Position numbers and translations under genes: made by a program. From NCBI GenBank assembly GCA_009784005.1, contig WRCE01000012.1:1-46434 (forward strand): a stretch of DNA of 46,434 bases, read 5' to 3'. The notes beneath the pieces are model-generated. The model searched no databases and was not told the origin of the DNA. It saw only the letters and a program-made list of their open reading frames with translations. This DNA is from Candidatus Methanimicrococcus labiotermitis. GTDB taxonomy: Archaea; Halobacteriota; Methanosarcinia; Methanosarcinales; Methanosarcinaceae. Below, piece by piece: positions 1 to 8,546 of this stretch (within the stretch, counting starts at the first letter, position 1; every line of letters starts with the position of its first letter).

Positions 1-51
1 CAGACCGGAATTCGTAATGAACGGTCGGTTTTAGGGATTAAAAGAGAAGAA

Positions 52-180
52 AAAAATGAAACACCAATTTTCGTTTTATTAAAAACCTGAACGCCGCTTT
101 TCCAAAAACCCAAAAGTTAAGTTTCGGGAAAAGGGGCGTTCCCTTTTCTTATTTGGTGAAGAAAGCGGTGTTTCATTTTT
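52..180. repeat. nested inverted repeat (long foldback)
   Basis: Two nested inverted repeats share one centre. The outer arms are 14 bp and perfect (AAAAATGAAACACC at 52-65, its complement at 167-180). The inner arms are 15 bp with one mismatch (89-103 against 127-141). The segment would fold into a long hairpin with a 23-nt loop. It lies about 190 bp beyond the stop of the Fe-S protein gene on the minus strand. It could be a structured RNA, a terminator region or a small mobile-element remnant; nothing decides between these. Confidence 0.6.
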
Positions 181-295
181 GTTATTCCTTAAAAAGTTCA
201 AGTACGACCGCAATTTCGGATTTCGGGAGCGAAGCGGACGAAAGACGAAAATGCGGCTCACAACTATTCTTATCATAAATCTGTTGTTTTGTTTT

Positions 296-372
296 TCGCC
301 AGTCAAAGCTTTTGTTTTTCGCCGGTCAAAGCCTTTTGTTTTTCGCCGGTCAAAGCCTTTGTTTTTCTCGGG
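296..372. repeat. tandem repeat, ~23 bp x ~4
   Basis: Imperfect tandem copies of a unit resembling TTTTTCGCCGGTCAAAGCC lie immediately 3' of the minus-strand Fe-S protein gene and reach its stop codon. Confidence 0.75.
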
Positions 373-1320
373 TCAAACTTTCCGGTCCAAACCAATACGT
401 AAAGAGCACCTATTACGGCACAAAAAACAATTTACGACCATTTTTCCGCTTACTTGTTTGAAGGCCCATCGGGAACATTCTTTCGTCTTGAACATTTCAG
501 GATTTTCCAATGCATTTGACGGACATAATTCAACGCATTTGTTGCAGTTATTGCATATGCTGTCTTGAATTCTATTATCCGGAATCAAGTCCGCATTCGT
601 CAGAACCGCGCCGAGCCAAAGAAGAGTCCCGTATTTAGGATTTATAAGCAATTTATTTCTGCCGATAACACCGAGACCCGCAAGTTCGGCGGCATGTTTC
701 AGAGAGATCAGCCCGTACTGCCTGCCGTTCACCCATTTGCCGCCAAATCCGTTTATCGCCTGCGCTCTGTATCCATTGGCCCTGATTTGCTTTTCCACAT
801 CTTTTGAAATATCGTTAATTTTTTCAATCATTTTCTTTCGGGAATTCGTGTATTCCTCTGTCGTTTCGAGCGCGTCTTTCGGAACCGGAATGCCAAAAAC
901 GATGACGGAAAGACATTCTGGCAACGTGTCCGTGGGCTTATAACCTTCGGGCGCCAAATCGAAATCTTTAGAAGCGGCGATGCCGGCGACCCACGCTCCC
1001 GCCTTCAATCCTAATTCTTTCACGATTTCACTGTTTAATGCGTTTTCTGCCTTATCCGTCTTATTTGTCTTATCCGTCTTATTCGCCTTATCCGTCTTAT
1101 TTGTCTTATCCGTCTTATTCGCCTTATCCGTTTTATCCGTCTTATTCGCCTTATCCGTTTTATCCGTCTTATTCGCCTTATCCGTTTTATCCGTCTTATT
1201 TGTCTTATCCGTTTTATCCGTCTTATTCATCTTATCCGTCGTATTCATCTTATCCGTCTTATCCGTCTTATTCATCTTATCCGTCTTATCCGTCATATTT
1301 GTCTTATCCGTCTTATCCAT
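373..1320 (-). CDS. QueG-like 4Fe-4S protein with expanded TDK-repeat N-terminus
   Basis: The C-terminal ~220 residues resemble the epoxyqueuosine reductase (QueG)-like family of soluble 4Fe-4S proteins. A ferredoxin-type cluster motif (CNNCNKCVELCP) and a second cysteine group (CFLCRNRC) suggest two iron-sulfur clusters. The conserved core starts near 'ELGLKAGAWVAGIAASKDF'. The first ~90 residues are only T/N/D/K/A/M in a three-residue period, encoded by a 9-bp repeat such as ACGGATAAG, so the true start is uncertain: several in-frame ATGs lie inside the repeat. The stop is TGA. Substrate is unknown; archaeal homologues are often annotated only as double-cluster binding proteins. The gene is divergent from the HPS-RraA gene. 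Confidence 0.75.
   Translation of the reverse strand: MDKTDKTNMTDKTDKMNKTDKTDKMNTTDKMNKTDKTDKTNKTDKTDKANKTDKTDKANKTDKTDKANKTDKTNKTDKANKTDKTNKTDKAENALNSEIVKELGLKAGAWVAGIAASKDFDLAPEGYKPTDTLPECLSVIVFGIPVPKDALETTEEYTNSRKKMIEKINDISKDVEKQIRANGYRAQAINGFGGKWVNGRQYGLISLKHAAELAGLGVIGRNKLLINPKYGTLLWLGAVLTNADLIPDNRIQDSICNNCNKCVELCPSNALENPEMFKTKECSRWAFKQVSGKMVVNCFLCRNRCSLRIGLDRKV
1046..1320 (-). repeat. 9-bp in-frame tandem repeat encoding TDK/NKT/DKA tail
   Basis: About 30 nine-base units (ACGGATAAG, GCGAATAAG, ACAAATAAG variants, minus strand) encode the N-terminal low-complexity extension of the Fe-S protein. The unit is a multiple of three, so copy-number change leaves the frame intact. Confidence 0.85.
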
Positions 1321-1455
1321 CTTTTCATAATTTCTGTTTTTATTTATTTAGGTTTTGTCTTCTTTTTATAACGTCAAACGAAACCGCGCTTGCCACAAAA
1401 ACGCCCCCGTCCTGTCATGACCGGCAAAATTGTAACCGAAAAGAGCGAAGGGACA

Positions 1456-1503
1456 ATTTTTAAATAAAACGGAACATTTTATTCAGAAGGAATTCAGAAG
1501 GAG
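1456..1503 (+). promoter_or_regulatory. putative TATA box and duplicated Shine-Dalgarno for HPS-RraA gene
   Basis: TTTTTAAATAAA (1456-1467) is a plausible archaeal TATA box about 45 bp before the ATG. The leader then contains ATTCAGAAGGA twice in tandem; the second copy extends to AGAAGGAGG and is well spaced from the start at 1509. The upstream SD-like duplicate is another small tandem duplication. Confidence 0.5.
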
Positions 1504-1508
1504 GAAAA

Positions 1509-2909
1509 ATGGTGGTCTACATTCAAGTTGCTTTAGATGTTGTCGAATCTGACCGCGCCGTCACAATCGCGGAGGAAGCGGCTCTCGGCGGCGCCGACTG
1601 GATCGAAGCCGGCACGCCCCTGATTAAAAGCGCGGGCATGGACATTATCCGTAAGCTTCGCAAAACTTTCCCCGATAAAATTATTCTCGCCGACATGAAA
1701 ACAATGGATGTCGGCGCAACTGAGGTTGAAATCGCCGCCAAATCCGGCGCGGACATCGTAACGATTTTAGCCGCGGCTGATGACATGGTCATCAAGCAGT
1801 CTCTTCTGTCCGCTAAAAAATACGGCGTTCGTATCATGGTGGACTTCATCTCATTCCCTGACCCGCTTTCCCGCGCCAAAGAGTTAGAAGCGCTCGGCGT
1901 TGATTTGGTCAACGTTCACGTCGGCATTGACGAACAAATGGCAGGCGAATCTCCGATTGAAATGCTGAAAAAGATGGCGGCGCAAACCGATATGGAAATT
2001 GCCGTCGCCGGCGGGCTCAATCCCGAAACGGCAGGCGAAGCTGTTTTGGCAGGCGCCGATATTGTTATCGTTGGTTCTTATATCATTCATTCGGATAACG
2101 TCAAGCAGTCCGCTGCTGATATTCGAAAAGCGGTTGATTCGGCGGTTTTGGCAGGATTGGCGGGTTCGGCAAGTTCGGCAGGATTGGCAGGTTCGGCAGG
2201 ATTGACAGGTTCGGCAGGCTCATCGGGATTGTCAGGTTCAGCGGTTGCGGGTTCGGCCGAAACACTTCATGCCTCTCGCAAGAAATCCAAAGAAGCCGAA
2301 ATGTTTGAAATTTTCGGAAAAATTTCAACATCCAACATTTCCGATGCCATGCACCGCAAAGGCGCGATGCGCGGCATTTTACCCAAAATCCACGGCAAAA
2401 AGATTGTCGGCCGCGCCGTCACTGTACGGACATTCGGCGGCGACTGGGCCAAGCCTGTTGAAGCCATCGACATCAGCGGGCCGGGTGACATTATTGTTAT
2501 TTACAACGGCGATGACAATATCGCGATGTGGGGCGGCCTGGCAACGCAAACCGCGGTCAACCGAAAGCTGGAAGGCGTGGTCATTGACGGCGCCGTTCGC
2601 GATTTCGATGAAATTCAAAAACTGGACTTTCCGGTTTTCGCCGCGAACATCGTTCCCAACGCCGGTGACCCGAAAGGGCTTGGCGAGATCAACGTTGAAA
2701 TCACCTGCGGCGGCCAAACCGTTAACCCCGGCGACATCATTGTCGGCGACGACAGCGGCGTCATCGTTATTCCGAAAGAGCGCGCTTATGAAATCGCGCG
2801 GCGCTCGGAAGAAGTATGGAAGCGCGAAAAAAGGCTTGCCGAAGAAATCAGAAACGGTAAGACATTGGCAGGCGCGCTTGAGCTTTTAAAATGGGAAAAT
2901 AAAAAATAA
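1509..2909 (+). CDS. bifunctional 3-hexulose-6-phosphate synthase / RraA-family protein
   Basis: Residues ~1-210 are a TIM-barrel 3-hexulose-6-phosphate synthase of the orotidine monophosphate decarboxylase superfamily; the family motif appears as LADMKTMD. Residues ~255-466 are an RraA/demethylmenaquinone-methyltransferase-like domain ([24 protein letters not shown]). The fusion is known in methanogens. The HPS half works in the ribulose monophosphate pathway, which in archaea mainly supplies pentose phosphates by the reverse reaction; the role of the RraA half is not settled. The domains are joined by a Gly/Ala/Ser repeat linker (~residues 212-252) from a degenerate DNA repeat. AGAAGGAGG lies just before the ATG. 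Stop TAA. Confidence 0.9.
   Translation: MVVYIQVALDVVESDRAVTIAEEAALGGADWIEAGTPLIKSAGMDIIRKLRKTFPDKIILADMKTMDVGATEVEIAAKSGADIVTILAAADDMVIKQSLLSAKKYGVRIMVDFISFPDPLSRAKELEALGVDLVNVHVGIDEQMAGESPIEMLKKMAAQTDMEIAVAGGLNPETAGEAVLAGADIVIVGSYIIHSDNVKQSAADIRKAVDSAVLAGLAGSASSAGLAGSAGLTGSAGSSGLSGSAVAGSAETLHASRKKSKEAEMFEIFGKISTSNISDAMHRKGAMRGILPKIHGKKIVGRAVTVRTFGGDWAKPVEAIDISGPGDIIVIYNGDDNIAMWGGLATQTAVNRKLEGVVIDGAVRDFDEIQKLDFPVFAANIVPNAGDPKGLGEINVEITCGGQTVNPGDIIVGDDSGVIVIPKERAYEIARRSEEVWKREKRLAEEIRNGKTLAGALELLKWENKK
2137..2262 (+). repeat. in-frame Gly/Ala/Ser linker repeat
   Basis: Degenerate units of the type GGATTGGCAGGTTCGGCA encode an (A/S)[11 protein letters not shown] linker between the HPS and RraA domains. 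The linker sits exactly between two folded domains, where length change should be tolerated. Confidence 0.75.
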
Positions 2910-3046
2910 CGCGTCATTTCGTCAACGGCGGATTCGCCTGTTGTTTTTTATCAGTCACCGTTTTTCCCAATCGCTTCACTGCCGTTTCCCGCCGCTTTTG
3001 GAATTATTGCCGCGCTAATTTTTGTTTGTCAATTCATCTGTTTTAT

Positions 3047-3288
3047 AAATTCCACGTAAAATTCCACGTAAAATTCCATGTAAAATTCCACGTAAAATTC
3101 CACGTAAAATTCCATGTAAAATTCCACGTAAAATTCCATGTAAAATTCCATGTAAAATTCCATGTAAAATTCCATGTAAAATTCCATGTAAAATTCCACG
3201 TAAAATTCCATGTAAAATTCCATGTAAAATTCCATGTAAAATTCCATGTAAAATTCCATGTAAAATTCCATGTAAAATTCCACGTAAA
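3047..3288. repeat. 12-bp tandem repeat x 20 (TTCCAYGTAAAA)
   Basis: Twenty near-perfect copies of a 12-bp unit; only one position varies (C or T at the Y). The array fills most of the gap before the aminotransferase gene and ends about 30 bp before its ATG. All six frames are open through it simply because the unit length is a multiple of three, so the KFHV- or NFTW-type peptides are not genes. Confidence 0.95.
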
Positions 3289-3319
3289 ACCCAAAACGTC
3301 AAATCCAGGATAATTCATT

Positions 3320-4546
3320 ATGACCAAAAAATTACCGTATGCCCCGCTGCTGATGACGCCCGGGCCGACGCAAGTTCGCGAAAATGTCAGAATTGCCCGC
3401 GCCGCCGAAACTACAAATCCGGACATCGACCCGGCGTTTTTCAAATTCTATCGAAAAACATGTTCCAAACTCGCCGCGTTTTTGAAGACAAAGTCGCAGG
3501 TTTTGATTTTGGGCGGCGAAGGCATGCTCGCGCTTGACGCTGTCTGCGCCTCTCTTACCGAGAAAGGCGACCGCATCCTTATCATCGACAACGGTATTTT
3601 CGGGGAAGGGTTTTATGACATGGTTAAAGCATACGGCGGCAACCCTGTTCTCTTCAAAGGAGACCGCAAACGCGGCATCGATGCCGGCGATTTAAGAGCG
3701 TTTTTGGAATCGGACTCTGATTTCAAGTTCGCGACGGTTGTTCACTGCGACACGCCGTCGGGCGTTCTCAATAACCTTAAAGACATTTGCCCGCTTCTGA
3801 AATCTTACGGCATCCTGACGGTTGTCGACGCCGTTTCATCAATAGCCGGCGAGCCGGTCTTGACGGATGAGTGGGAAATTGACATCTGCATCGGCGCGTC
3901 TCAAAAATGTTTTTCCGCGCCGCCGGGTCTGTCTTTTTTAAGCGTCGGCGAAGAAGCTTGGCGCTTGATCCAATCCCGAAAAACCAAGATTCCGTCCTAT
4001 TACTGTAACCTCTTGCTGTGGAAAAATTATGACGAAGACTTTTGGTTCCCGTACACGCCGCCCGTCAGCGACATTTACGGATTCCGCGCGGCTTTGGATA
4101 ACGCGGCGAAAGACAAGGCCCTCTTCAAACGCCATGAAAAAATAGCCCGCGCCACCCGCAAAGCTGTTCAAAAAGCGGGACTGTCTTTGTATTTGGACAG
4201 CGATTACTGCAGTTCCGTGACCGCCGTCACTGTTCCCGATGGTATCGACGGCGAGGCGCTCGTTCAAAAAATTCTTGCCGATTCCTGTATTCTCATCGGC
4301 GGCAATTTCGGCTATTTGAAAGGCAAAGTCATCCGTATTGGGCATATGGGTGAAAACGCTCGCCCGAAGTATGTTTCAAAAACATTAAAGGCTTTACAGG
4401 AGGCTCTTGAAAAAGAAGGCGTGGTTTTAAAAGCAGATATGGAATCCGTTTTTTTGAATGAAATCAAGAAGAATAAGAATCAGAAGAATAAGAACAAGAA
4501 TAAGAACAAGAATAAGAACAAGAATAAGAACAAGAATAAGAAATGA
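3320..4546 (+). CDS. class V aminotransferase (serine/alanine-glyoxylate or pyruvate type)
   Basis: A PLP-dependent fold-type I aminotransferase of class V. It starts with LLMTPGPTQV, the signature of the serine-pyruvate/alanine-glyoxylate group, and has the PLP lysine at residue ~196 in GASQKCFSAPPG; VVDAVSSIAGEP carries the PLP-ring-binding Asp. The catalytic part is about 385 residues, normal for the family. The last ~25 residues are an (NK)n tail from a 12-bp AAGAATAAGAAC-like repeat and are not part of the fold. Substrate cannot be read from sequence. The 12-bp array lies immediately upstream and leaves little room for a leader. Stop TGA. Confidence 0.85.
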   Translation: MTKKLPYAPLLMTPGPTQVRENVRIARAAETTNPDIDPAFFKFYRKTCSKLAAFLKTKSQVLILGGEGMLALDAVCASLTEKGDRILIIDNGIFGEGFYDMVKAYGGNPVLFKGDRKRGIDAGDLRAFLESDSDFKFATVVHCDTPSGVLNNLKDICPLLKSYGILTVVDAVSSIAGEPVLTDEWEIDICIGASQKCFSAPPGLSFLSVGEEAWRLIQSRKTKIPSYYCNLLLWKNYDEDFWFPYTPPVSDIYGFRAALDNAAKDKALFKRHEKIARATRKAVQKAGLSLYLDSDYCSSVTAVTVPDGIDGEALVQKILADSCILIGGNFGYLKGKVIRIGHMGENARPKYVSKTLKALQEALEKEGVVLKADMESVFLNEIKKNKNQKNKNKNKNKNKNKNKNKNKK

Positions 4547-4726
4547 TTTTTGAATTCGGGAAGACGTTTTTGAATTCGGGAAAATGATTTTTGAATTCGG
4601 GAAAACGTTTTTGAATTCGGGAAAATGATTTTTGAATTCGGGAAAACGTTTTTGAAATCGGGAAAACGTTTTTGAATTCGGGAAAACGTTTTTGAATTCG
4701 GGAAAATGATTTTTGAATTCGGGCGA
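4543..4726. repeat. 20/21-bp tandem repeat x ~9
   Basis: Copies of TTTTTGAATTCGGGAAAACG, some one base longer (AAAATGA), run from the aminotransferase stop codon towards the convergent nreA gene. Each copy carries an EcoRI-like GAATTC except one with GAAATC. Confidence 0.9.
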
Positions 4727-4759
4727 TATTTTTTTCAATCTCGGTGAATCATTTTCGGC

Positions 4760-6046
4760 TTAATCCCAAAAAGAGTCCAACCGCGTTTGAACGGCTTGAC
4801 TGTGAAGAAGGCGCGTTTCCGCTTCCCACTCCGCTCTCGGCGTTTGGATTCGTGACGCCATGGCGCTCAGCGCTTCTTCTCGCGTTTCAAATGTTTGCTT
4901 TGAGCCGGCGATGGCGGCGCGCGCGGCTTCCCGAACGACCCAAACGCCGAGAGGCGCCCAGTAACTCGGGCGGATTTCGCGGATTGCGAATATGAAGGCT
5001 TGTTTTTTGATGGTGTCTAAATATTCCAGAATGGGGAGGCGTCCCGCATAATAGCCGCCTGCCAAGTTGGAATATTCTTTTTTGCCGTAGAAATCTTCGT
5101 GGTCCTGTCCGATGTAGGTTTTCTCGCCGTTCCAAACAGAGTGGGGGAGCCATATTTCAAGAAGTTCGTAAGAAAAACTGCCCGGCAGGAGCAGGATTTC
5201 AAAGTGGTTGCCGAATATTTCCCCCGTCAAAAGCGTGATGTCTCGAAGATGCGGGTACTCTTTGACGCGTTTTATCGTTTCTTTGCCGGACATGTCGTCA
5301 ATCGCGGTGATTGACCAGCGCGTCGGCACAAGCTTTCGGTCGCGGCCGAGAAGGCCGATGGACATTAACCGCGTCATCTGCTCATTGGAAACATGATTTT
5401 GGTAAAGCTCCTCAATCGCGTCTTTGGCCAAAGCGTCCGTATCATAAACGATTCGGTCAACAGCGTTTGGGACTTTCGGATTTTCCGTGATGTTGAAGTC
5501 TTTGATTTGGCCTGACGGCCCCATCGGCATCATCACGCTGTCGAATTTCAAATCCGTAACGATTGGCTTTTTAAACCAAGCTTCGGTGTCAACGGGTTTT
5601 GCCGAAAGCGCAAGCTCCTGCGCTTTCATAAGAAGCGGTTTATCCGTTTTGGCGTCTGACGGCTTAAATGTTGAATTGGCGCGAACCAGCGCGGTGCGCA
5701 TGGTCACCACATCCTGCATTTTCAGGTCGTGCCAAAGGCGCGAGTCTTCCAAAAATCCGGGATTTTTAATCACCTTTTCGCGCAAAATATCCGACGCTTC
5801 CCCAAACTCGAGTTCCGGCAAGTCAACCGACGGCGGAATCAGCGGCCCGGCGGACAAATTCGGATAATTGAAGCTGCCGACAAAAACAGAGGGCGGTGAC
5901 GGCCCAAAAACAGACGTCGCCTTGGACAGCGCCGAGGTCAAACGATTGTTGTTTTTGAAACGCTCCAAGGTGGGGCAATACGGCCGGCCGCATAAGCCCT
6001 TTCCCTTACAGCGCACACATAGTCCTTCCGCCGGCATATAAATCAC
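4760..6046 (-). CDS. nreA: DNA repair protein NreA
   Basis: Archaeal Nre-family protein (formerly DUF650/DUF651), implicated in DNA damage repair with PCNA. Residues 10-24 hold a compact zinc-finger motif (CVRCKGKGLCGRPYC), usual at the N-terminus of this family. The C-terminus ends QTRLDSFWD, which fits a PCNA-interacting (PIP) box at the extreme end, as known for NreA. Conserved stretches in between include PSVFVGSFNYPNL, KDFNITENPKVP and WAPLGVWVVREAAR. The length of 428 residues is typical. Stop TAA. It is convergent with the aminotransferase gene, with a tandem repeat between them. Confidence 0.92.
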   Translation of the reverse strand: MIYMPAEGLCVRCKGKGLCGRPYCPTLERFKNNNRLTSALSKATSVFGPSPPSVFVGSFNYPNLSAGPLIPPSVDLPELEFGEASDILREKVIKNPGFLEDSRLWHDLKMQDVVTMRTALVRANSTFKPSDAKTDKPLLMKAQELALSAKPVDTEAWFKKPIVTDLKFDSVMMPMGPSGQIKDFNITENPKVPNAVDRIVYDTDALAKDAIEELYQNHVSNEQMTRLMSIGLLGRDRKLVPTRWSITAIDDMSGKETIKRVKEYPHLRDITLLTGEIFGNHFEILLLPGSFSYELLEIWLPHSVWNGEKTYIGQDHEDFYGKKEYSNLAGGYYAGRLPILEYLDTIKKQAFIFAIREIRPSYWAPLGVWVVREAARAAIAGSKQTFETREEALSAMASRIQTPRAEWEAETRLLHSQAVQTRLDSFWD

Positions 6047-6069
6047 TCAGAGTCGTTTTGTTGTTTGAT

Positions 6070-6234
6070 GAGTCATGTTTTTCGAAAAATCAGCGTCAAC
6101 CAAATAAGTGTCAACCAATAAGCGTCAACCAAATAAGCGCCAACCGTCAAAATGTTAAACCTTTTCAGAATGAAGAGACGTTTAAGCCCTTTCAGGACGG
6201 AGAGGCGTTTAAATCTTTTCAGACTCGGGGACGT
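6070..6234. repeat. two adjacent degenerate repeats
   Basis: Between the wHTH and nreA genes lie about four copies of a ~15-bp unit (AGCGTCAACCAAATA, 6089-6150), then three degenerate ~28-bp copies containing CTTTTCAG and GAGGCGTTTAA, reaching the end of the wHTH gene. Confidence 0.65.
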
Positions 6235-6474
6235 TTATAGCGTTCGCGTCATCTCGGCGACAGCTTTGCCCTGCTCGGTCAATTCAAACTTGTCCCCGTC
6301 TTTTTTGACAAGTTCTCTGGACTCCAAATCTCTGAGAATCGTCGCCGTCGCCGACGGGATGAGGCGGGCGATTTTTGCGATTCTTTGAGCGTCGTTGGCG
6401 CCCTGTGAGGCTAAAATATCTAAAATCTTGCGGCGATTGACGCCTCCGTTGACAAATCCGATAAGTTCTTCCAT
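6235..6474 (-). CDS. small winged-helix transcriptional regulator
   Basis: A 79-residue protein that is essentially one winged helix-turn-helix domain: RRKILDILASQGAN, then a recognition-helix region (IPSATATILRDLESRELVKK) and a wing ending in LTEQGKAV. This is typical of the small MarR/ArsR-like regulators common in methanogens. No ligand domain is present and the target is unknown. An AGGATGT sequence just upstream is a plausible SD. The gene is preceded by a striking tandem array of TATA-like units. Stop TAA. Confidence 0.75.
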   Translation of the reverse strand: MEELIGFVNGGVNRRKILDILASQGANDAQRIAKIARLIPSATATILRDLESRELVKKDGDKFELTEQGKAVAEMTRTL

Positions 6475-6501
6475 TTTATTACATCCTGATTTTACAATTA
6501 C

Positions 6502-6566
6502 ATTTTATAAATCCATTTTATAAATCCATTTTATAAATCCATTTTATAAATCCATTTTATAAATCC
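6502..6566 (-). promoter_or_regulatory. tandem array of five TATA-like units upstream of the wHTH gene
   Basis: Five perfect head-to-tail copies of a 13-bp unit. On the minus strand each contains GGATTTATAAAAT, a close match to the archaeal TATA consensus. The nearest unit is 28-40 bp before the wHTH ATG, a normal TATA-to-start distance. It may be a multi-copy promoter or only a repeat that happens to resemble one. Confidence 0.55.
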
Positions 6567-6803
6567 ATTTCATTATTCCATTACTTTCGTTACTTATCAT
6601 ACGGAAGCGGATGCTATTATATTTTTGTCTCGGACAAACGCCGCGCTTCTCAATTCAAATAAGAAAATAGGACGCGGCGGAAAATAACGGCTATATGTCG
6701 GAATAATCGTGACAGATTTGACGTTTCGGCGGGAAAATCGAAATCATTTAACAAAGGTTAAATAAAACCAACAACCTAACAAATGATATTAAGTGATTTT
6801 AAA

Positions 6804-6818
6804 GTGATTTTAAATCAC
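6804..6818. promoter_or_regulatory. inverted repeat upstream of aIF1
   Basis: GTGATTTTAAATCAC is a perfect 7-bp inverted repeat around one central base, 37 bp before the aIF1 ATG. A direct copy of its left half (AAGTGATTTTA) lies just upstream. It is a candidate operator or part of a promoter. Confidence 0.35.
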
Positions 6819-6855
6819 AAACTATCAATGCAAAAAATGGAGAAATAGTATACAA

Positions 6856-7164
6856 ATGAGTACAGGAATGTGTCCGGTTTGCGGTTTGCCTGAAGAATTG
6901 TGCATTTGCGAGGAAGTCGCGAAAGAGCAGCAAAGGATAACCGTGAAAGTCAACAGAAGAAGATATGGTAAAGAAGTGACAATTGTCGAAGGTTTGGATT
7001 CCAGTGAAATTGACGTTCACGATCTGGCGACCCACCTTAAATCTAAATTCGCCTGCGGCGGGACCATCCGTGATGGAACGATAGAGCTGCAAGGCAATCA
7101 TATCGGACGCATGAAAGACGTTCTGATTCAGCGCGGGTTCAGCGCGGATCAAATTAAAGATTGA
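6856..7164 (+). CDS. translation initiation factor aIF1 (SUI1 family)
   Basis: A 102-residue SUI1/eIF1-family protein that binds the small ribosomal subunit near the P site and helps select the start codon. The N-terminus has a [13 protein letters not shown] knuckle. The SUI1 core follows, with '[10 protein letters not shown]' and '[22 protein letters not shown]', the usual signature, ending in an Asp/Lys-rich helix. The length is normal. Transcribed alone, divergent from the wHTH gene. Stop TGA. Confidence 0.93.
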   Translation: MSTGMCPVCGLPEELCICEEVAKEQQRITVKVNRRRYGKEVTIVEGLDSSEIDVHDLATHLKSKFACGGTIRDGTIELQGNHIGRMKDVLIQRGFSADQIKD

Positions 7165-7254
7165 TTTTTTCTTGACTTAATCTTTAATTTCATCGTTTTT
7201 TCTTTTTTTATTTTCAACACGAAGAGCTGTGCCGCTTTGCAAAATTAATGAACA

Positions 7255-7360
7255 GGCCGTCTTTTTTCTGAAACTGACAAAAACTATCCCGCCTTTTTTT
7301 AGAAACTGACAAAAATTACCCGTCTTTTTTCAGAAACAGATAAAACGTCCCCGCTCTTTT
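7255..7360. repeat. ~38-bp tandem repeat x 3
   Basis: Three imperfect copies of a unit containing CTTTTTTCTGAAACTGACAA, ending in an ATCCCG/TACCCG-like junction, lie between the convergent aIF1 and nucleotidyltransferase genes. Confidence 0.75.
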
Positions 7361-7449
7361 TCCGTTATTCATTTTAAACGGACGCGGCTCGCGCGCGCTG
7401 CCGCCGCGGCAAACACTGTCGGCGGAATCGATAGCACTTAATTTTGTTT

Positions 7450-8469
7450 TCATTCCTTCGTTTTCGGCTCTCCAAGAAGCGTTATCGATATCATCCATTC
7501 GTCCCGCGCTTCTCGGGATGTGCCGATGACTAATCTTTTTCGGGCGCCGATGACTTCGACCATGCCGCGCGCCTGTACCGTTTCGCCCGGGAGTGCTTGT
7601 CCGGCATACGTGTGGGTGTAACTGTAAATTTCATCAATTTCGTCATGGTCGATTAAATAAATCGCGGGATTGTCAAAAGCGTAAGGCGCCTTTGTGATGA
7701 CGGCGGTGATTTCTTTCTTTTCCGTATCGATTCCGCGGCGTATCGGTTCCGTTTCTTTGATTTGGTCGGAAGAACGGACAAAAAGCAAATCGAAGAAGAC
7801 ATCTTTGCCGCCATTTTTGCTGATGAACATCCCGCGGTTGCCTTTTCGGATTTCATGGGCGAAGAAATCTTCAAAACTGAGCGGCGATTTGCGTTTTTTA
7901 TAAACGGTTTGCCACATGTCATGGTCCAATTCCGAAATGGTATAGCAAAAAGACGGGTCATCCTTTTGTTTCATGTCAGCCAGAGACTTTTTGGCTTTGA
8001 ACCAGTTCGGCCCGCAGACTAAAAAATCAACATCAGATTCCTCATTGTCTAAACCCGGCAGAACGGAGCCGGAAATACCCATCGCGGAGACAGAAACGCC
8101 GTCCTTTTCCAAACGGCGAATCAGCTCTTCCACCGCCGGAAACGGCCGCGCTCCCGATAAAATATCGGCAACGACGTCCGCCGGTTTCAAAATTTCGGCG
8201 ATATCTTGCCGCGGAACAACGGCGACATCTGAAAGCCAATCCGGGTGATGCGTTTTTAAGAATTCAAACGATTCGCCGAATTCGGCTTTACGGTATCTGC
8301 CGCCGCCCTTTTTTCGAATTCTGTCGCCGTTTTCATCGGGTATGTACCGCAGAACGGAACGAATCCCTTTTTGAGGGTGGAAATAATCGCTCACGGAAAA
8401 AATAAGTCCGTCCTTTGTCACAAAAAAATCGCGCAGGACAGGGTCTTTGAATTCATCGGATGCCGTCAT
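7450..8469 (-). CDS. archaeal nucleotidyltransferase-domain protein
   Basis: The middle carries a polymerase-beta-type nucleotidyltransferase motif: GISGSVLPGLDNEESDVDFLV (residues ~130-150), the GS-x(n)-SDxD pattern that binds nucleotide and two metal ions. This matches a conserved archaeal family of predicted nucleotidyltransferases with unknown substrate. The N-terminal ~100 residues (KDGLIFSVSDYFHPQKGIRSVLRYIP) and the C-terminal ~90 residues are conserved archaeal additions without an assigned role. It sits downstream of the DHH gene on the same strand. Stop TGA. Confidence 0.75.
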   Translation of the reverse strand: MTASDEFKDPVLRDFFVTKDGLIFSVSDYFHPQKGIRSVLRYIPDENGDRIRKKGGGRYRKAEFGESFEFLKTHHPDWLSDVAVVPRQDIAEILKPADVVADILSGARPFPAVEELIRRLEKDGVSVSAMGISGSVLPGLDNEESDVDFLVCGPNWFKAKKSLADMKQKDDPSFCYTISELDHDMWQTVYKKRKSPLSFEDFFAHEIRKGNRGMFISKNGGKDVFFDLLFVRSSDQIKETEPIRRGIDTEKKEITAVITKAPYAFDNPAIYLIDHDEIDEIYSYTHTYAGQALPGETVQARGMVEVIGARKRLVIGTSREARDEWMISITLLGEPKTKE

Positions 8470-8546
8470 GGGAACTCACCATAAAAAAATGAAAAAGAAA
8501 TAAAAGGAAAGGGAAAAGGTAATGAGACGAAACCGAAATTTTTGGG

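Noticed and set aside
980..1463. Plus-strand ORFs rich in VLSVLFAL or YPSYPS
   Set aside because: They are the antisense of the 9-bp coding repeat in the QueG-like gene.
3047..3288. CRISPR array
   Set aside because: Units are contiguous and 12 bp long, with no unique spacers; the same holds for the other arrays, and there are no cas genes.
3026..3313. ORFs of KFHV, EFYM and NFTW repeats on both strands
   Set aside because: They are translations of the 12-bp intergenic array, open in every frame because 12 is a multiple of three and the unit has no stop.
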